Shown here: positions 16,829 through 29,377 of the stretch, in pieces
How positions within the stretch are numbered: position 1 is the stretch's first letter
Layout of the letters: each line of letters starts with the position of its first letter
DNA from: Gammaproteobacteria bacterium
GTDB taxonomy: Bacteria > Pseudomonadota > Gammaproteobacteria > Chromatiales > Chromatiaceae
Length of the DNA stretch: 64,000 nucleotides
Assembly (NCBI GenBank): GCA_020445335.1
Contig: JAGRGU010000005.1
Span: 1 to 64,000 of the forward strand
Direction: 5' to 3'
Translations under genes and position numbers: made by a program
Notes under the pieces: model-generated
What the model saw: only the letters and a program-made list of their open reading frames with translations
Database searches by the model: none
Told to the model about the DNA's origin: nothing

Positions 16829-19387
16829 TCACTCCTTCAATTGTCCAACGTACGGCAACCGTATGGTAGCCCGTGTTCCCTCGTTTATTCTCGATTCGAA
16901 GCTGAGGCTGCCGCCGTGCTTCTCCATGATCGATCTGGAGATCGAGAGTCCCAGACCGGTGCCCCCGGTCGCGGTGCGGGTGGTGAAGAATGGTTCGGTG
17001 AGGCGTCCCAGGTCATGCTCGCTCACGCCACAACCTTCATCCGCGACCACTATTTCCACAATCTGCTTGTCGGGGTCGTGGCGCACACTGATCTGCACGC
17101 CGCGGGAGCGGTCCGGGAGGGACTGCAATGCATTCAGCAGCAGGTTTATAAAGACCTGCTCCAACTGCTGTCCATTGCCCCTGATTTCAGGCAATACATC
17201 AGGAATATCAACGGTGCAGCTGTCGGTATGTTTCTGCACCTGATTGTGCAGAATCATCAACGAGGTTTCCAGCACCTGACGGATATCGACCCGCTGCGAA
17301 TATTCACCGGCATCCTGCCGCGCCATGTGTTTGAGGTTTTCCACGATGCGGCGGATGCGCTCGGAGTTGCCGTGGATATCGGACAACAGTTGCGGCAATA
17401 CGTCCTTTGCCTCTGAGAAGGGCAACCCGCCCAGCGCGAAATCGCCCTGCTCTTCAAAATACTCTGTCAGAATAGGTGTCACGTCGGACCAGACCCGGGA
17501 GACAATCGAGGCATTGAACTGGATGGCGTTATTCGGGTTGTTGATCTCATGCGCGACACCCGCCGCCAATACGCCGATCGACGCCAGCCGTGCATTACGC
17601 AGCGTCTGCTGTTCCAGACTGCGTTTTTCGCTGACATCCGAAGCGATCACCATCGCGGCCGTGACTCCGCCGTCGCTGAGGATCGGCACGATTCGCCCTT
17701 CCCAATAGACGCCATCGTCGGTTGTGTTCTGGAAGCTTCGCGTCACCCCTTGCCTGAACACTTCCCCCAGTGCCCGTCGGTACCACTTCCTGAAATCGCG
17801 GGGCATCAGTGCCAGCGAATTGTGCCCGACCGCACGCTCCGCCGGAAGCGCCGGTATCGAGCGATTCATCAACAGTATCTTGCCCCTGGCGTCGACTGTC
17901 ATGATCACGTCCGGGGACTGTTGGAACAGATCGCGCAGGTTTGACTCTGATTTGCGCAAAGCCTCGTCAGCCAATTTGCGTTCGGTGATGTCCTCCGAGA
18001 AGCCGACGATGCGAACCACCTTGTCGTCCTCCCCCATCACAGGAAACCCCCGGGTCCTGAGCCATCGGGTGGCGCCGTCGGCATGCTCGATACGGTAGAT
18101 AACCTCGACATCTGTTTTGTCCGCGGGGATGCGCTCCAGCGCCTCGACCACCAGAGGCTTGTCGGCTTGGTGCACTGCCTCTAGCATACCGCTCGGTCGC
18201 GCTTTGCTTTTCGCTCCGGTGATTCGCGCGAAGGCCGGACTTAGATAGAGCAGATCACGTTTGTCGACGTCGGCGGCCCAGAAAGCTTCGTCAACCGTCT
18301 CTGTCATCTGCCGGAACAGCTCTTCCCGTTCGATCAACTGCTGTTCCATTTTCAGGCGCTGACGTGCATGCTTGCGCTGCCGGTCGAGATAGAACACAAG
18401 CAACATGGTGAACAGCAGGCCTGTGAGCAGTGCCACCCAGGGTGTCTCGCTGAATGCCTCGGCACTGCGAAAGTGGTCGGTCTGGTGGCAGATGATCAGC
18501 CAGTTGCGATCGGCCACCGCTACTTTCTGCCGCAGTCCGCCACCGCCTCTCCGCTCCCAGTCGAGGATCTCCGCGTCATCAATCGATTCCTGCGTCAGGC
18601 GACTTTGATAGAAGTGCAGAAAGCGGTTGCTCTCTTCGGCACTATCGTCGAGCAACAGGATATCGACACCGCGCGGTTCGAGCAGCGCGATCGATGCGCT
18701 GATCACCTCGTCCAATCTGAACAGGCCCAGCGTGAAGCCTCGCAATTCCGGCTGGACTCCCTTCCGCTTCGTATAGACCGGCAAGGCTGCCATGAATCCG
18801 TAGCTTGCCCGACGAGCTACATCCTTGAATTCGATCCTACCGCTGGCCGCCATGCGGCCACGGCTGCGCGCGTGCTCGAGCAGTGCATGTAACGATGCTG
18901 CCGAGCCCAATCCCGCCGGCAGACCACTCGCCGCGGCCGGATCGAACCGCTTCACCGGATCTTCGGTACCCTGCCTGCCGGAGAGAAAGTAGCCCTGTGC
19001 AATGTCGGCTGTGGCTGTGTTTCCGACACCGTTGGTTGGCGTCACCACCGGAATCCAGATCAACGCGTGCAGCGCCTTGTGCGTACGCAATTGGGAAGCG
19101 GCGAAAAGGTGGAACTCGTCATCATCCCTGCTGCCCGTGGCGGCAAAAAAATCACGCAGGTTGGTCACTGCCAACAGGCCATTCTCTATTCCGTTGCTCA
19201 GTGCGCGGATGCGGTTGTGGGACACCCACTCGAACTCGAGCGCCTTGTGCGCCTGCAGTTGATCGCGGATCAACCAAAGCGCGGAGATCGACAGAGAGAC
19301 ACCGATGCAGGCCACCAGCACCACGGCGCGATACTCTCGCGCAACAAGTCTGCGTGCGACGCTGGATGCAGCTTTGCGAATCTTCAT
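16829..19387 (-). CDS. CHASE-PAS-PAS sensor histidine kinase
   Basis: 852 residues. Membrane segment near 20-42 (VVLVACIGVSLSISALWLI), a periplasmic CHASE domain to about 315, a second membrane segment (LLTGLLFTMLLVFYL), two PAS domains (one with the PAC-like ending IVGFSEDITERKLADEAL), HisKA box HEINNPNNAIQF and a HATPase domain with N box NLLLNALQSL, G1 box DEGCGV and G2 box GTGLGLSI. Autophosphorylates and should donate to the adjacent sigma-54 regulator. The CHASE ligand is not predictable. Confidence 0.93.
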   Translation of the reverse strand: MKIRKAASSVARRLVAREYRAVVLVACIGVSLSISALWLIRDQLQAHKALEFEWVSHNRIRALSNGIENGLLAVTNLRDFFAATGSRDDDEFHLFAASQLRTHKALHALIWIPVVTPTNGVGNTATADIAQGYFLSGRQGTEDPVKRFDPAAASGLPAGLGSAASLHALLEHARSRGRMAASGRIEFKDVARRASYGFMAALPVYTKRKGVQPELRGFTLGLFRLDEVISASIALLEPRGVDILLLDDSAEESNRFLHFYQSRLTQESIDDAEILDWERRGGGGLRQKVAVADRNWLIICHQTDHFRSAEAFSETPWVALLTGLLFTMLLVFYLDRQRKHARQRLKMEQQLIEREELFRQMTETVDEAFWAADVDKRDLLYLSPAFARITGAKSKARPSGMLEAVHQADKPLVVEALERIPADKTDVEVIYRIEHADGATRWLRTRGFPVMGEDDKVVRIVGFSEDITERKLADEALRKSESNLRDLFQQSPDVIMTVDARGKILLMNRSIPALPAERAVGHNSLALMPRDFRKWYRRALGEVFRQGVTRSFQNTTDDGVYWEGRIVPILSDGGVTAAMVIASDVSEKRSLEQQTLRNARLASIGVLAAGVAHEINNPNNAIQFNASIVSRVWSDVTPILTEYFEEQGDFALGGLPFSEAKDVLPQLLSDIHGNSERIRRIVENLKHMARQDAGEYSQRVDIRQVLETSLMILHNQVQKHTDSCTVDIPDVLPEIRGNGQQLEQVFINLLLNALQSLPDRSRGVQISVRHDPDKQIVEIVVADEGCGVSEHDLGRLTEPFFTTRTATGGTGLGLSISRSIMEKHGGSLSFESRINEGTRATIRLPYVGQLKE

Positions 19388-19481
19388 TGTGCTAGCCTAC
19401 ACCAAGGTCAGCGAGCTGCACATCAACCACGAAGGCATGCACGACACTCAAGACCTCTTCTGAATATTGTCGGGAGTTGTG

Positions 19482-20606
19482 ATGAACAGTGAATTCTCAT
19501 TGAGTGAAGATATCATCTATCTCAACCATGCCGCCGTTGCACCCTGGCCGGCAAGAACCGCAAGGGCGGTGGAGGCATTTGCGCGCGAGAATGTGCGCTA
19601 TGGCGCGGCGCACTACCCACGCTGGCTCGAGGTCGAATCGTCACTCCGGAAGCGCATGGCCAAGCTGATCAATTCCCCGTCAACTGCGGATATCGCCATT
19701 CTCAAAAGCACATCGGAAGCACTCTCGGTGGTCGCCCACGGCATCGACTGGCGCCCGGGCGACAACCTCGTAATCTTCGCCCAGGAGTTCCCCTCCAACC
19801 GGCTGGTATGGGAGGCCTTGAAGCCTCGCGGCGTCGAAGTTCGTCTGATAGACCTGCAGGCGGATCAGCACCCGGAGCAGCGCATGATCGCCGCCTGCGA
19901 TGCACGCACGCGGCTTGTCTCGGTCAGTTCGGTGCAGTATGCCAGCGGTTTTCGCACCGATCTGGAGCCAATCGGCGCCCACTGCAGACAGCGAGGGATT
20001 CTCTACTGTATCGATGCGATCCAGAGCCTGGGTGCGATCCCGTTCGACGTGCAGCATTACCGGGCCGATTTCGTCATGGCCGACGGACACAAGTGGATGC
20101 TTGGCCCTGAAGGTTGCGCCCTTTTCTACTCCCGCGAAGAGGCACGCGACCGGCTGACGCTGCACCAGCACGGCTGGCGCATGGTGGCGCGTCCCGGCGA
20201 CTACGACGACACCTCCTGGTCTTTATCGCCGACCGCGACCCGTTTTGAGTGCGGCTCTCCCAACATGTTGGGGATTCACGCGCTGGATGCCAGTCTGAGC
20301 CTGCTGCTGGAGATCGGAATCGACAGGGTTCACGGAGCGCTCATGGAGAGAAGCGATTACCTGCTGGAGTTGTTCGAGCGCCACGCGCAGAGGATACGGG
20401 TATTATCTTCCTGCGAACAGCGGCGACGATCCGGGATCGTAACTTTTCGCCTGGAAGGTGGTGAACCCCAGGATTCGGTCTACCGAAGGCTGATGAGCGC
20501 CGGGGTGGTATGCGCCAGCAGAGGAGGCGGTGTCCGCTTCTCGCCACACTTCTATACGCCGCTCTCCGACCTGGACCGGGCAGTCGAAAAACTTCTTTCT
20601 ATTTAA
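19482..20606 (+). CDS. Class V aminotransferase (cysteine desulfurase/epimerase-like)
   Basis: 374 residues from ATG 19482 with GGGAG seven bases upstream; a TTG five codons earlier is less likely. PLP-enzyme features: DAIQSLGAIPFDV and the Schiff-base lysine in ADGHKWMLGPEG. The C-terminal part ends in VCASRGGGVRFSPHFYTPLSD, typical of the isopenicillin-N-epimerase-like branch rather than IscS/SufS; no mobile-sulfur cysteine loop is obvious. Substrate unknown. Divergent from the sensor kinase, with about 94 bases between. Confidence 0.85.
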   Translation: MNSEFSLSEDIIYLNHAAVAPWPARTARAVEAFARENVRYGAAHYPRWLEVESSLRKRMAKLINSPSTADIAILKSTSEALSVVAHGIDWRPGDNLVIFAQEFPSNRLVWEALKPRGVEVRLIDLQADQHPEQRMIAACDARTRLVSVSSVQYASGFRTDLEPIGAHCRQRGILYCIDAIQSLGAIPFDVQHYRADFVMADGHKWMLGPEGCALFYSREEARDRLTLHQHGWRMVARPGDYDDTSWSLSPTATRFECGSPNMLGIHALDASLSLLLEIGIDRVHGALMERSDYLLELFERHAQRIRVLSSCEQRRRSGIVTFRLEGGEPQDSVYRRLMSAGVVCASRGGGVRFSPHFYTPLSDLDRAVEKLLSI

Positions 20607-20704
20607 TAAAATATAGATTAATCAAGTAGTAATAAATATTTACTTACTATCGACATTAATTTCTAACAGGCGAGCGCGCCTGCCACTCACTCGGAGCTAT
20701 CAGA

Positions 20705-21103
20705 ATGGACAATCCAGGCGAAGCCGGCCACCCCCAGAGCGGACTTTTGGCGGTAAGGGTGTTGGCGATGCCCGCTGATACCAATCCGGCGGGCGATATC
20801 TTCGGCGGCTGGCTGATGTCCCAGGTCGATATTGCAGGGAGTATCCTCGCGGTACAGCTGGCCCGGGGACGGGTCGCGACTGTGGCTGTGCACGACTTCC
20901 AGTTCATCAAACCGGTGCTGGTGGGCGACCTCGTCAGCTGTTACGCGGAGGTCGAACGCAAGGGTCGCACCTCTGTGCGTATTAAGGTGGAGGTCTTTAC
21001 CGAGCGCGATCGCGATCCCGACTCGGTCAGCAAGGTAGCCAGCGCGTCGCTGACCTTCGTCGCGGTGGATGAGCGCTCGCGACCGCGGGAGATTCCCGCT
21101 TAG
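20705..21103 (+). CDS. Acyl-CoA thioesterase, YciA-like hot-dog fold
   Basis: 132 residues. The pattern MPADTNPAGDIFGGWLMSQVD is the YciA/Acot active-site stretch, with the catalytic Asp in NPAGDIFGG, followed by FIKPVLVGDLVSCYAEV. Hydrolyses acyl-CoA, with broad specificity expected. Its end overlaps the convergent tatD end by four bases. The spacer 20607-20704 is AT-rich and may contain its promoter. Confidence 0.9.
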   Translation: MDNPGEAGHPQSGLLAVRVLAMPADTNPAGDIFGGWLMSQVDIAGSILAVQLARGRVATVAVHDFQFIKPVLVGDLVSCYAEVERKGRTSVRIKVEVFTERDRDPDSVSKVASASLTFVAVDERSRPREIPA

Positions 21104-21882
21104 TTTCGACCGACGGCGCCGAAGAGTTCGAAGAAATTGCGGCCGGAGATCTCCGCCAGCTGCTCGCTGGTGATTCCGCGCTGCTGCGCGACACACTCAG
21201 CCACCTTGCCCACATAGTGCGGCAGATTGGGTTTTCCACGGTAAGGCACCGGGGCCAGATAGGGGGCGTCGGTCTCGACAAGCAATCGATCCGCGGGAAC
21301 CCTGGCGGCAACTTCTCGCAGATCGGCAGCGCTGTTGAAGGTGACGATACCCGAAAAGGAGATGTAGAAGCCCAGATCCAGCGCCTGCTTCGCCATCGCC
21401 CAATCCTCGGTGAAGCAGTGCATCACCCCCCCCACATCGTCAGCACGCTCTTCGCGCATGATCTCGATGGTATCCTCACGCGCCGCGCGGGTATGGATGA
21501 TCAGCGGTTTTCCGCAGTTGCGCGCGGCCGTTATATGGTATCGAAACCGGTTCCGCTGCCACTCCAGGTCGCCCTCGCTACGAAAATAGTCGAGCCCGGT
21601 TTCACCGATGGCGACGTTGCGCGGGTGCTGCGCCAGACGCTCCAGTTCTCCAGCTTCCGCTTCGCGCCGGTCACGATCGTTGGGATGGATCCCGACCGAG
21701 ACCGAGATCTGCGGATAGGGCTCCACCAACGCAAGCATCGCTGGATAGGATTCGAGGTCGATCGAGACGCAGAGCATGTGCGCCACGCCGGCCTCCTCCG
21801 TGACCTGCATAAACCTCTCGAAACGGCCGTCAAACGGCGCCAGATCGAGCCGGTCCAGATGGCAGTGGGAATCAACCAACAT
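21100..21882 (-). CDS. TatD-family metal-dependent hydrolase (YcfH-like)
   Basis: 260 residues. Metal-site motifs in order: VDSHCHLD (3-10), GIHPND, GETGLDY, IIHTRAA, GVMHCFTE and VETDAPYLAP. These are the HxH and downstream metal ligands of the TatD TIM barrel. Members act as 3'-5' exonucleases or deoxyribonucleases. Last gene of the fab-tmk-holB-pilZ cluster, as in many Gammaproteobacteria. Confidence 0.93.
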   Translation of the reverse strand: MLVDSHCHLDRLDLAPFDGRFERFMQVTEEAGVAHMLCVSIDLESYPAMLALVEPYPQISVSVGIHPNDRDRREAEAGELERLAQHPRNVAIGETGLDYFRSEGDLEWQRNRFRYHITAARNCGKPLIIHTRAAREDTIEIMREERADDVGGVMHCFTEDWAMAKQALDLGFYISFSGIVTFNSAADLREVAARVPADRLLVETDAPYLAPVPYRGKPNLPHYVGKVAECVAQQRGITSEQLAEISGRNFFELFGAVGRN

Positions 21883-21921
21883 AACGAAAACTACCCGGAA
21901 GTGTTCGCTCTCGCGGACGGT

Positions 21922-22278
21922 TTACATGGTATGGGTGGGCCGCTCGGCTTTCAGCGCACCCGCGAGATAGGTCTCGATCTTGTTGCGCGCGGCACCCTCG
22001 TCCTGCTCACTGAACTGAACACCGATGCCGGTGGCGCGGTTGCCCTCGGCGCCGATGGGGGTGATCCATATGATCTTGCCGGCGACCGGAATGCGCTCGC
22101 TCTCGTCCATCAGCGTCAACAGCATGAAGACCTCGTCGCCGAGCCGGTATTTCTTGTTCGTCGGAATGAACAGGCCGCCGTTCTTGACGAACTGCATATA
22201 GGCCGCGTAGAGCGCGTTGTTGTCTTTGATCGTCAGCGAAAGTATGCCTTGTCGCGCCGATGGTAATCTTTCCGCCAT
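21922..22278 (-). CDS. pilZ: PilZ-domain protein, type IV pilus assembly PilZ
   Basis: 118 residues, a lone PilZ domain (NGGLFIPTNKKYRLGDEVFM, GKIIWITP, RATGIGVQF). The classical c-di-GMP arginine motif RxxxR is not obvious, as in the founding PilZ protein, which does not bind c-di-GMP. Its position directly after holB and before tatD is the conserved place for true pilZ in Pseudomonas-type genomes. Six bases separate its end from the holB end side of the operon. Confidence 0.9.
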   Translation of the reverse strand: MAERLPSARQGILSLTIKDNNALYAAYMQFVKNGGLFIPTNKKYRLGDEVFMLLTLMDESERIPVAGKIIWITPIGAEGNRATGIGVQFSEQDEGAARNKIETYLAGALKAERPTHTM

Positions 22279-22284
22279 ATCCCG

Positions 22285-24932
<2,648 letters not shown>

Positions 24933-24980
24933 ATACTGTTGCCGGTCACTTACGCGCGAGTCAGTCCCGCCTCTTCAGCT

Positions 24981-25811
24981 TCATGCCTCAAAGCCCTCTT
25001 TCATGACCATCCGGATCATCGATTCGGATAGCGCACGGCAGTCGAACTTCAATCCATCTACTACACTCACCGGCCAGAGTCCGATCAGAGAATTGGTGAC
25101 GAAAAGCGCATCCGCAGAGGCGAGATCCTGCAGTGTAATTTTTTCGATCCGCGGCGACAAACCCAGGCGCGGCGCCAGATCCAGCACCACCCCCCGCATT
25201 ACCCCGGCTACACCGCAGGCGCTCAGGTCCGGCGTCAGCAGCACTCCGCCGCGCAACAGAAACAGATTGCTCATGGTGCCTTCGATCAGATTACCCTCGC
25301 TGTCGCACATCAAACCCTCGTCGATCTCGGGATCAGACCATTCGTCGCGTGCCAATACCTGCTCAAGACGGTTGAGGGTCTTCATACCTGCGAGGCTCGG
25401 ATTACTCCCAAGACGGGTTTTACAAATTCGCAGGTGTGCGCCGCGCGTCATGATATCTGCGTGATAGCGGGGCGTGTCAGCAAATGTGACAATGCGTGTC
25501 GGTCGGGCATCGTCCGGTGGGCGATAACCGCGCCCCGAGACACCTCGGGTGAGGATGATCTTCAATACGCCGCTCTGGCAAGGGCCGACCAGCTGCTCGG
25601 CCTCGTGCCGCAACTGCCGCAGATCCGGCATGGGTATCCTCAGACGCTCCGCGCCATGCCTTAATCTCGCCAGATGTCGCTGCCACAGACAGGGCCTGCC
25701 GTGCCGCACGGCCAGCGTTTCGAACAGTCCGTCACCATAGAGCAGACCGCGATCGTCCACTCCCAGCGTACTGTCCGGATTGCCGTTGACCAACGCCAAA
25801 ATGTTCTCCAC
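24981..25811 (-). CDS. pabC: Aminodeoxychorismate lyase
   Basis: 276 residues, fold-type IV PLP enzyme: DDRGLLYGDGLFETLAVRHG at the start, Schiff-base lysine in AGMKTLNRLEQVLA, DEGLMCDSEGNLIEGTMSNL later. Releases p-aminobenzoate and pyruvate for folate synthesis. Between fabF and mltG as in E. coli. A terminator-like hairpin precedes it, so it may also have its own promoter. Confidence 0.94.
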   Translation of the reverse strand: MENILALVNGNPDSTLGVDDRGLLYGDGLFETLAVRHGRPCLWQRHLARLRHGAERLRIPMPDLRQLRHEAEQLVGPCQSGVLKIILTRGVSGRGYRPPDDARPTRIVTFADTPRYHADIMTRGAHLRICKTRLGSNPSLAGMKTLNRLEQVLARDEWSDPEIDEGLMCDSEGNLIEGTMSNLFLLRGGVLLTPDLSACGVAGVMRGVVLDLAPRLGLSPRIEKITLQDLASADALFVTNSLIGLWPVSVVDGLKFDCRALSESMIRMVMKEGFEA

Positions 25812-25817
25812 GCAAAA

Positions 25818-25836
25818 GGCGGGAGTATATCCCGCC
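25818..25836 (-). terminator. Intrinsic terminator or attenuator after fabF
   Basis: On the minus strand GGCGGG pairs with CCCGCC around a short loop, followed at once by TTTT (the AAAA at 25814-25817 on +). It lies between the fabF stop and the pabC start, about 50 bases beyond fabF. Confidence 0.7.
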
Positions 25837-25885
25837 CTTTACGTAAGCTCCTGCCGCAGCGACTGCTGCCGAACCGAACCGGGGT

Positions 25886-27130
25886 TCAGTCTCGCATGCG
25901 TTTGAATACCAGCGTACCGTTGGTACCGCCGAAACCGAACGAATTGGAGATGGCGATATCGATCTTCATCTCGCGTGCGGTATTGGGTACATAGTCCAGA
26001 TCGCACTCCGGATCCGGATTCTCCAGGTTGATCGTGGGGGGAGCCACCTGATCATTCACCGCAAGCGCTGTAAATACCGCCTCGGCTCCACCCGCGGCGC
26101 CGAGCATGTGGCCGGTCATCGATTTGGTTGAACTGACCGCCAGCTTGTAGGCATGGTCGCCGAACGCAGTCTTGACACCCATGGTCTCGGCCACATCTCC
26201 GGCAGGGGTGGAGGTGCCGTGAGCGTTGATGTAGTCGACTTCATCGAGATTGACTCCGGCATCGTCAAGCGCCATACGCATGCACTCGGCGGCACCTATG
26301 CCGCTCGGCGACGGAGCAGTCATATGGTAGGCGTCCGAATTCATGCCGATACCGACGATCTCTGCGTAGATCTTGGCGCCGCGTGCCCTGGCGTGCTCGT
26401 ACTCTTCCAGCACCATGACCCCGGCGCCGTCGCTGAGCACGAATCCGTCGCGATCCCGATCCCAGGGGCGGCTGGCTCGCTGCGGATCGTCATTGCGGGT
26501 GGAGAGTGCGCGCGCTGCAGCGAATCCTCCGAGACCGACCGGCGAGGTAGCCATCTCGGCGCCGCCTGCGACCATGATATCGATATATCCATGACGAATC
26601 AGGCGAGCCGCTTCACCGATCGCATGGGTGCCGGTGCTGCAGGCTGAGACGATGGAGTAGTTGGGACCCTTCAGCCCGTATTTTATCGACAGATCCCCGG
26701 CAACCATATTCACGATGTTGGCAGGAACGAAGAAGGGCGAGATCTTTTTTGGTCCCCGCTCGGCGTAGATCTGGTAGTTGTTCTCGATGCCCGTGATGCC
26801 ACCGATGCCGGAGCCGATTCCCACGCCGATGCGGCGAGAGGTCTCGTCATTTATTTCGAAACCGCTCTCTTCGATAGCCTGACAACCCGCAGCCATACCG
26901 TAATGGATGAACTTGTCCATTTTACGGGCATCTTTGCTGGAGATGTACTGGGTGATATCGAAATCGTAGATCGGGCCGCCGAAACGAACGCTGAACGGCT
27001 CGACATCGAAATGGGTGATCGGCCGGATACCGCTCTTGCCGGCGAGTATGTTTTCCCAGGACTCTTTAACGGTATGACCGACGGGCGCAACCATGCCGAG
27101 CCCGGTTATCACAACCCTTCTTCGAGACAT
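25886..27130 (-). CDS. fabF: 3-oxoacyl-ACP synthase II
   Basis: 414 residues. Condensing-enzyme triad is visible: Cys in [16 protein letters not shown], His in [11 protein letters not shown] and His in [13 protein letters not shown]-terminal [18 protein letters not shown] is typical. Elongates acyl-ACP, including the temperature-regulated C16:1 step. Second of the acpP-fabF pair; separated from acpP by a strong hairpin. Confidence 0.97.
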   Translation of the reverse strand: MSRRRVVITGLGMVAPVGHTVKESWENILAGKSGIRPITHFDVEPFSVRFGGPIYDFDITQYISSKDARKMDKFIHYGMAAGCQAIEESGFEINDETSRRIGVGIGSGIGGITGIENNYQIYAERGPKKISPFFVPANIVNMVAGDLSIKYGLKGPNYSIVSACSTGTHAIGEAARLIRHGYIDIMVAGGAEMATSPVGLGGFAAARALSTRNDDPQRASRPWDRDRDGFVLSDGAGVMVLEEYEHARARGAKIYAEIVGIGMNSDAYHMTAPSPSGIGAAECMRMALDDAGVNLDEVDYINAHGTSTPAGDVAETMGVKTAFGDHAYKLAVSSTKSMTGHMLGAAGGAEAVFTALAVNDQVAPPTINLENPDPECDLDYVPNTAREMKIDIAISNSFGFGGTNGTLVFKRMRD

Positions 27131-27178
27131 GTACAGAGTACCTTGCGTGAGTGGATTGGGTAGCTGCGTTATTGTGTG

Positions 27179-27204
27179 GGCCCGGCGGATTGATCCGCCC
27201 GGCC
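27179..27204 (-). terminator. Strong stem-loop between acpP and fabF
   Basis: An inner stem around the ATTGAT loop (27184-27199) plus an outer GGCC-type extension (27179-27182 with 27201-27204) and a single mismatch. No T-run on the transcribed strand. A partial terminator here would make acpP more abundant than fabF, as known from E. coli; that role is inference. Confidence 0.5.
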
Positions 27205-27223
27205 TGATAGCAAAGGTGGATGA

Positions 27224-27460
27224 TCAGCTGCTGTGGGCGTTGATGTACGCGACAGCCTGCGCAACGGTTGTGATCTTCTCGGCGTCTTCGTCCGGAATCT
27301 CGGTTTCGAACTCCTCTTCCAGAGCCATGACCAGCTCTACGGTGTCCAACGAATCGGCGCCAAGATCGTCGACGAATGAAGCCTCCGTGGTGACTTCGTC
27401 TTCAGTAACACCAAGCTGTTCAATGACAATTTTTTTTACGCGTTCTTCGATAGAGCTCAT
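27224..27460 (-). CDS. acpP: Acyl carrier protein
   Basis: 78 residues, acidic. Phosphopantetheine attachment serine S37 sits in [15 protein letters not shown]. Carries growing acyl chains as a thioester. Spacer 27461-27627 upstream probably holds a promoter. Confidence 0.98.
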   Translation of the reverse strand: MSSIEERVKKIVIEQLGVTEDEVTTEASFVDDLGADSLDTVELVMALEEEFETEIPDEDAEKITTVAQAVAYINAHSS

Positions 27461-27627
27461 GATCGTTAATCCTCTGGATCTTGTGGTATGTCACCCAACG
27501 GCAACCGCTGGGGTATTGTATTCATAAACCTGCAAAGTTGAAAGCTTGAAGCAGGCTCTGAAAATGAATTGATTCATATGCGATTTCAGCATCTTATAGA
27601 TATGAACAAGGCTGTCTCAGGGGGCTG

Positions 27628-28368
27628 TCACGCCATATACATGCCGCCGTTGACGTGCAACGTCTCACCGCTGATATAGGCCGCACCGGGCGACGCCAGG
27701 AAAGCGACCGCCTCGGCAATCTCTTCCGCAGTGCCCAGCCGTCCCAAGGGTATGCCCGCCAGCAGTGCGTCGCGTTGCCCCTCGGGCAGCGCGCGGGTCA
27801 TGTCGGTGTCGATGAAACCGGGTGCCACTGCATTGACGGTGATACCGCGCGAACCGACCTCACGGGCCAGTGATTTGGTAAATCCGAGCATGCCGGCCTT
27901 GGCTGCGGAATAGTTGCTCTGGCCGGGATTGCCGGTCGATCCGACTACCGACGCGATATTGATAATGCGTCCGCTGCGCGCTTTCATCATCGCCCGCAGG
28001 CACCCTTTGCAAAGGCGGTAGAGCGAGGTGAGATTGGTTCCGATGATGCTGTCCCACTCATCCTCCTTCATGCGCATCAACAGGTTGTCGCGTGTGATGC
28101 CGGCATTGTTGACGAGAATGGTGGGGGCACCGAATTTTTCGCCGATCTCATTGAGAGCGCTATCGACCGATTGCTGATCATTGACCTCCAGTACCAAGCC
28201 GCAACCGCCCACTCCGGCCTGCGCAAGCCGTTCGCTGATCGCATCAGCGCCTGCCGTTGAAGTGGCGGTACCGATCACCGTCGCGCCCAGGTTGCCCAGT
28301 TTCAATGCGATGGCACTGCCGATTCCGCGACTGGCGCCGGTCACCAGCGCGATTTGACCTTCAAGCAT
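27628..28368 (-). CDS. fabG: 3-oxoacyl-ACP reductase
   Basis: 246 residues, SDR fold: cofactor motif TGASRGIG (10-17), NNAG motif, catalytic Ser and YxxxK in NYSAAKAGMLGFTKSL, and SGETLHVNGGMYM at the C-terminus. NADPH-dependent ketoreduction in fatty acid elongation. It follows fabH directly, with 40 bases between; the usual fabD is not there. Confidence 0.97.
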   Translation of the reverse strand: MLEGQIALVTGASRGIGSAIALKLGNLGATVIGTATSTAGADAISERLAQAGVGGCGLVLEVNDQQSVDSALNEIGEKFGAPTILVNNAGITRDNLLMRMKEDEWDSIIGTNLTSLYRLCKGCLRAMMKARSGRIINIASVVGSTGNPGQSNYSAAKAGMLGFTKSLAREVGSRGITVNAVAPGFIDTDMTRALPEGQRDALLAGIPLGRLGTAEEIAEAVAFLASPGAAYISGETLHVNGGMYMA

Positions 28369-28408
28369 GTGTCACTCCTGTGGTGGATTGATGCAGGGGC
28401 CCGGATGG

Positions 28409-29377
28409 TCAATACCTGACCAGCGCCGAGCCCCAGGTAAAACCGCCGCCAAATGCCTCCATCAGCAGCATCTCGCCCTGCTTTATTCTGCCGTCGCGAA
28501 CCGCGGCATCGAATGCCAATGGGACCGAAGCGGCCGATGTGTTGCCGTGCTCGGACACAGTGACAACGACACGGTCCATAGGCATCTGCAGTTTTCGCGC
28601 AATACCGCGAATGATGCGGAAGTTTGCCTGGTGTGGGATTAACCAGTCGATATCGGCTTTCTGCAAACCGTTGTGCTGCAAAGTCTCGTCGACTATACGT
28701 CCCAGCGTGTTGACGGCCATCTTGAATACCTCGTTGCCGCGCATCTCGACGTAGGCACGCTCCTGCTGAACCTTGTCATATCCCTTCGAAACCCCGTCCG
28801 GTACCTCGAGCAACTTGGCGTAGTCGCCATCCGCGTGCAGATGGGTCGAGAGTATCCCCGGTTCCTCGCTCGCTTCGAGTACCACGGCTCCGGCGCCATC
28901 GCCGAACAGAACGCAGGTACCGCGATCCTCCCAGTTCAGAATCCTGGAGAAGGTCTCGGCGCCGATGACCAGCGCGCACTTCGCGCTGCCGGCGCGCACG
29001 AAATTGTCTGCAACGCTCAGTGCATAGATAAAACCTGTGCAGACCGCCTGAACATCGAACGCGGCGCAGCCATGAATATCCAGCCGGCTCTGCACCAGGC
29101 ATGCGGTGCTTGGAAAGACCTGGTCCGGTGTGGTGGTGGCCAGCACGATCAGATCGATATCCTTCGGTCCTTTGCCGGCGGCCTGCATCGCCCGCCGTGC
29201 GGCCTGCTCGGCTAGATCACAGGTGGTCTGGTTCTCGGCGGCGATATGCCGCTGTTTTATACCAGTGCGCTCTTGAATCCACTGGTCGGAAGTATCCACC
29301 AGCTTCTCGAGATCGTGGTTGGTCATCACCCGTTCGGGCAGATAGCTTCCGGTTCCGATAATCTTGGCGTAGGTCAT
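28409..29377 (-). CDS. fabH: 3-oxoacyl-ACP synthase III
   Basis: 322 residues. Catalytic cysteine in [14 protein letters not shown], His in [13 protein letters not shown] and Asn in [15 protein letters not shown]. Starts fatty acid synthesis from acetyl-CoA and malonyl-ACP. Its start overlaps the plsX stop by four bases (ATGA), so the two are translationally coupled. Confidence 0.97.
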   Translation of the reverse strand: MTYAKIIGTGSYLPERVMTNHDLEKLVDTSDQWIQERTGIKQRHIAAENQTTCDLAEQAARRAMQAAGKGPKDIDLIVLATTTPDQVFPSTACLVQSRLDIHGCAAFDVQAVCTGFIYALSVADNFVRAGSAKCALVIGAETFSRILNWEDRGTCVLFGDGAGAVVLEASEEPGILSTHLHADGDYAKLLEVPDGVSKGYDKVQQERAYVEMRGNEVFKMAVNTLGRIVDETLQHNGLQKADIDWLIPHQANFRIIRGIARKLQMPMDRVVVTVSEHGNTSAASVPLAFDAAVRDGRIKQGEMLLMEAFGGGFTWGSALVRY

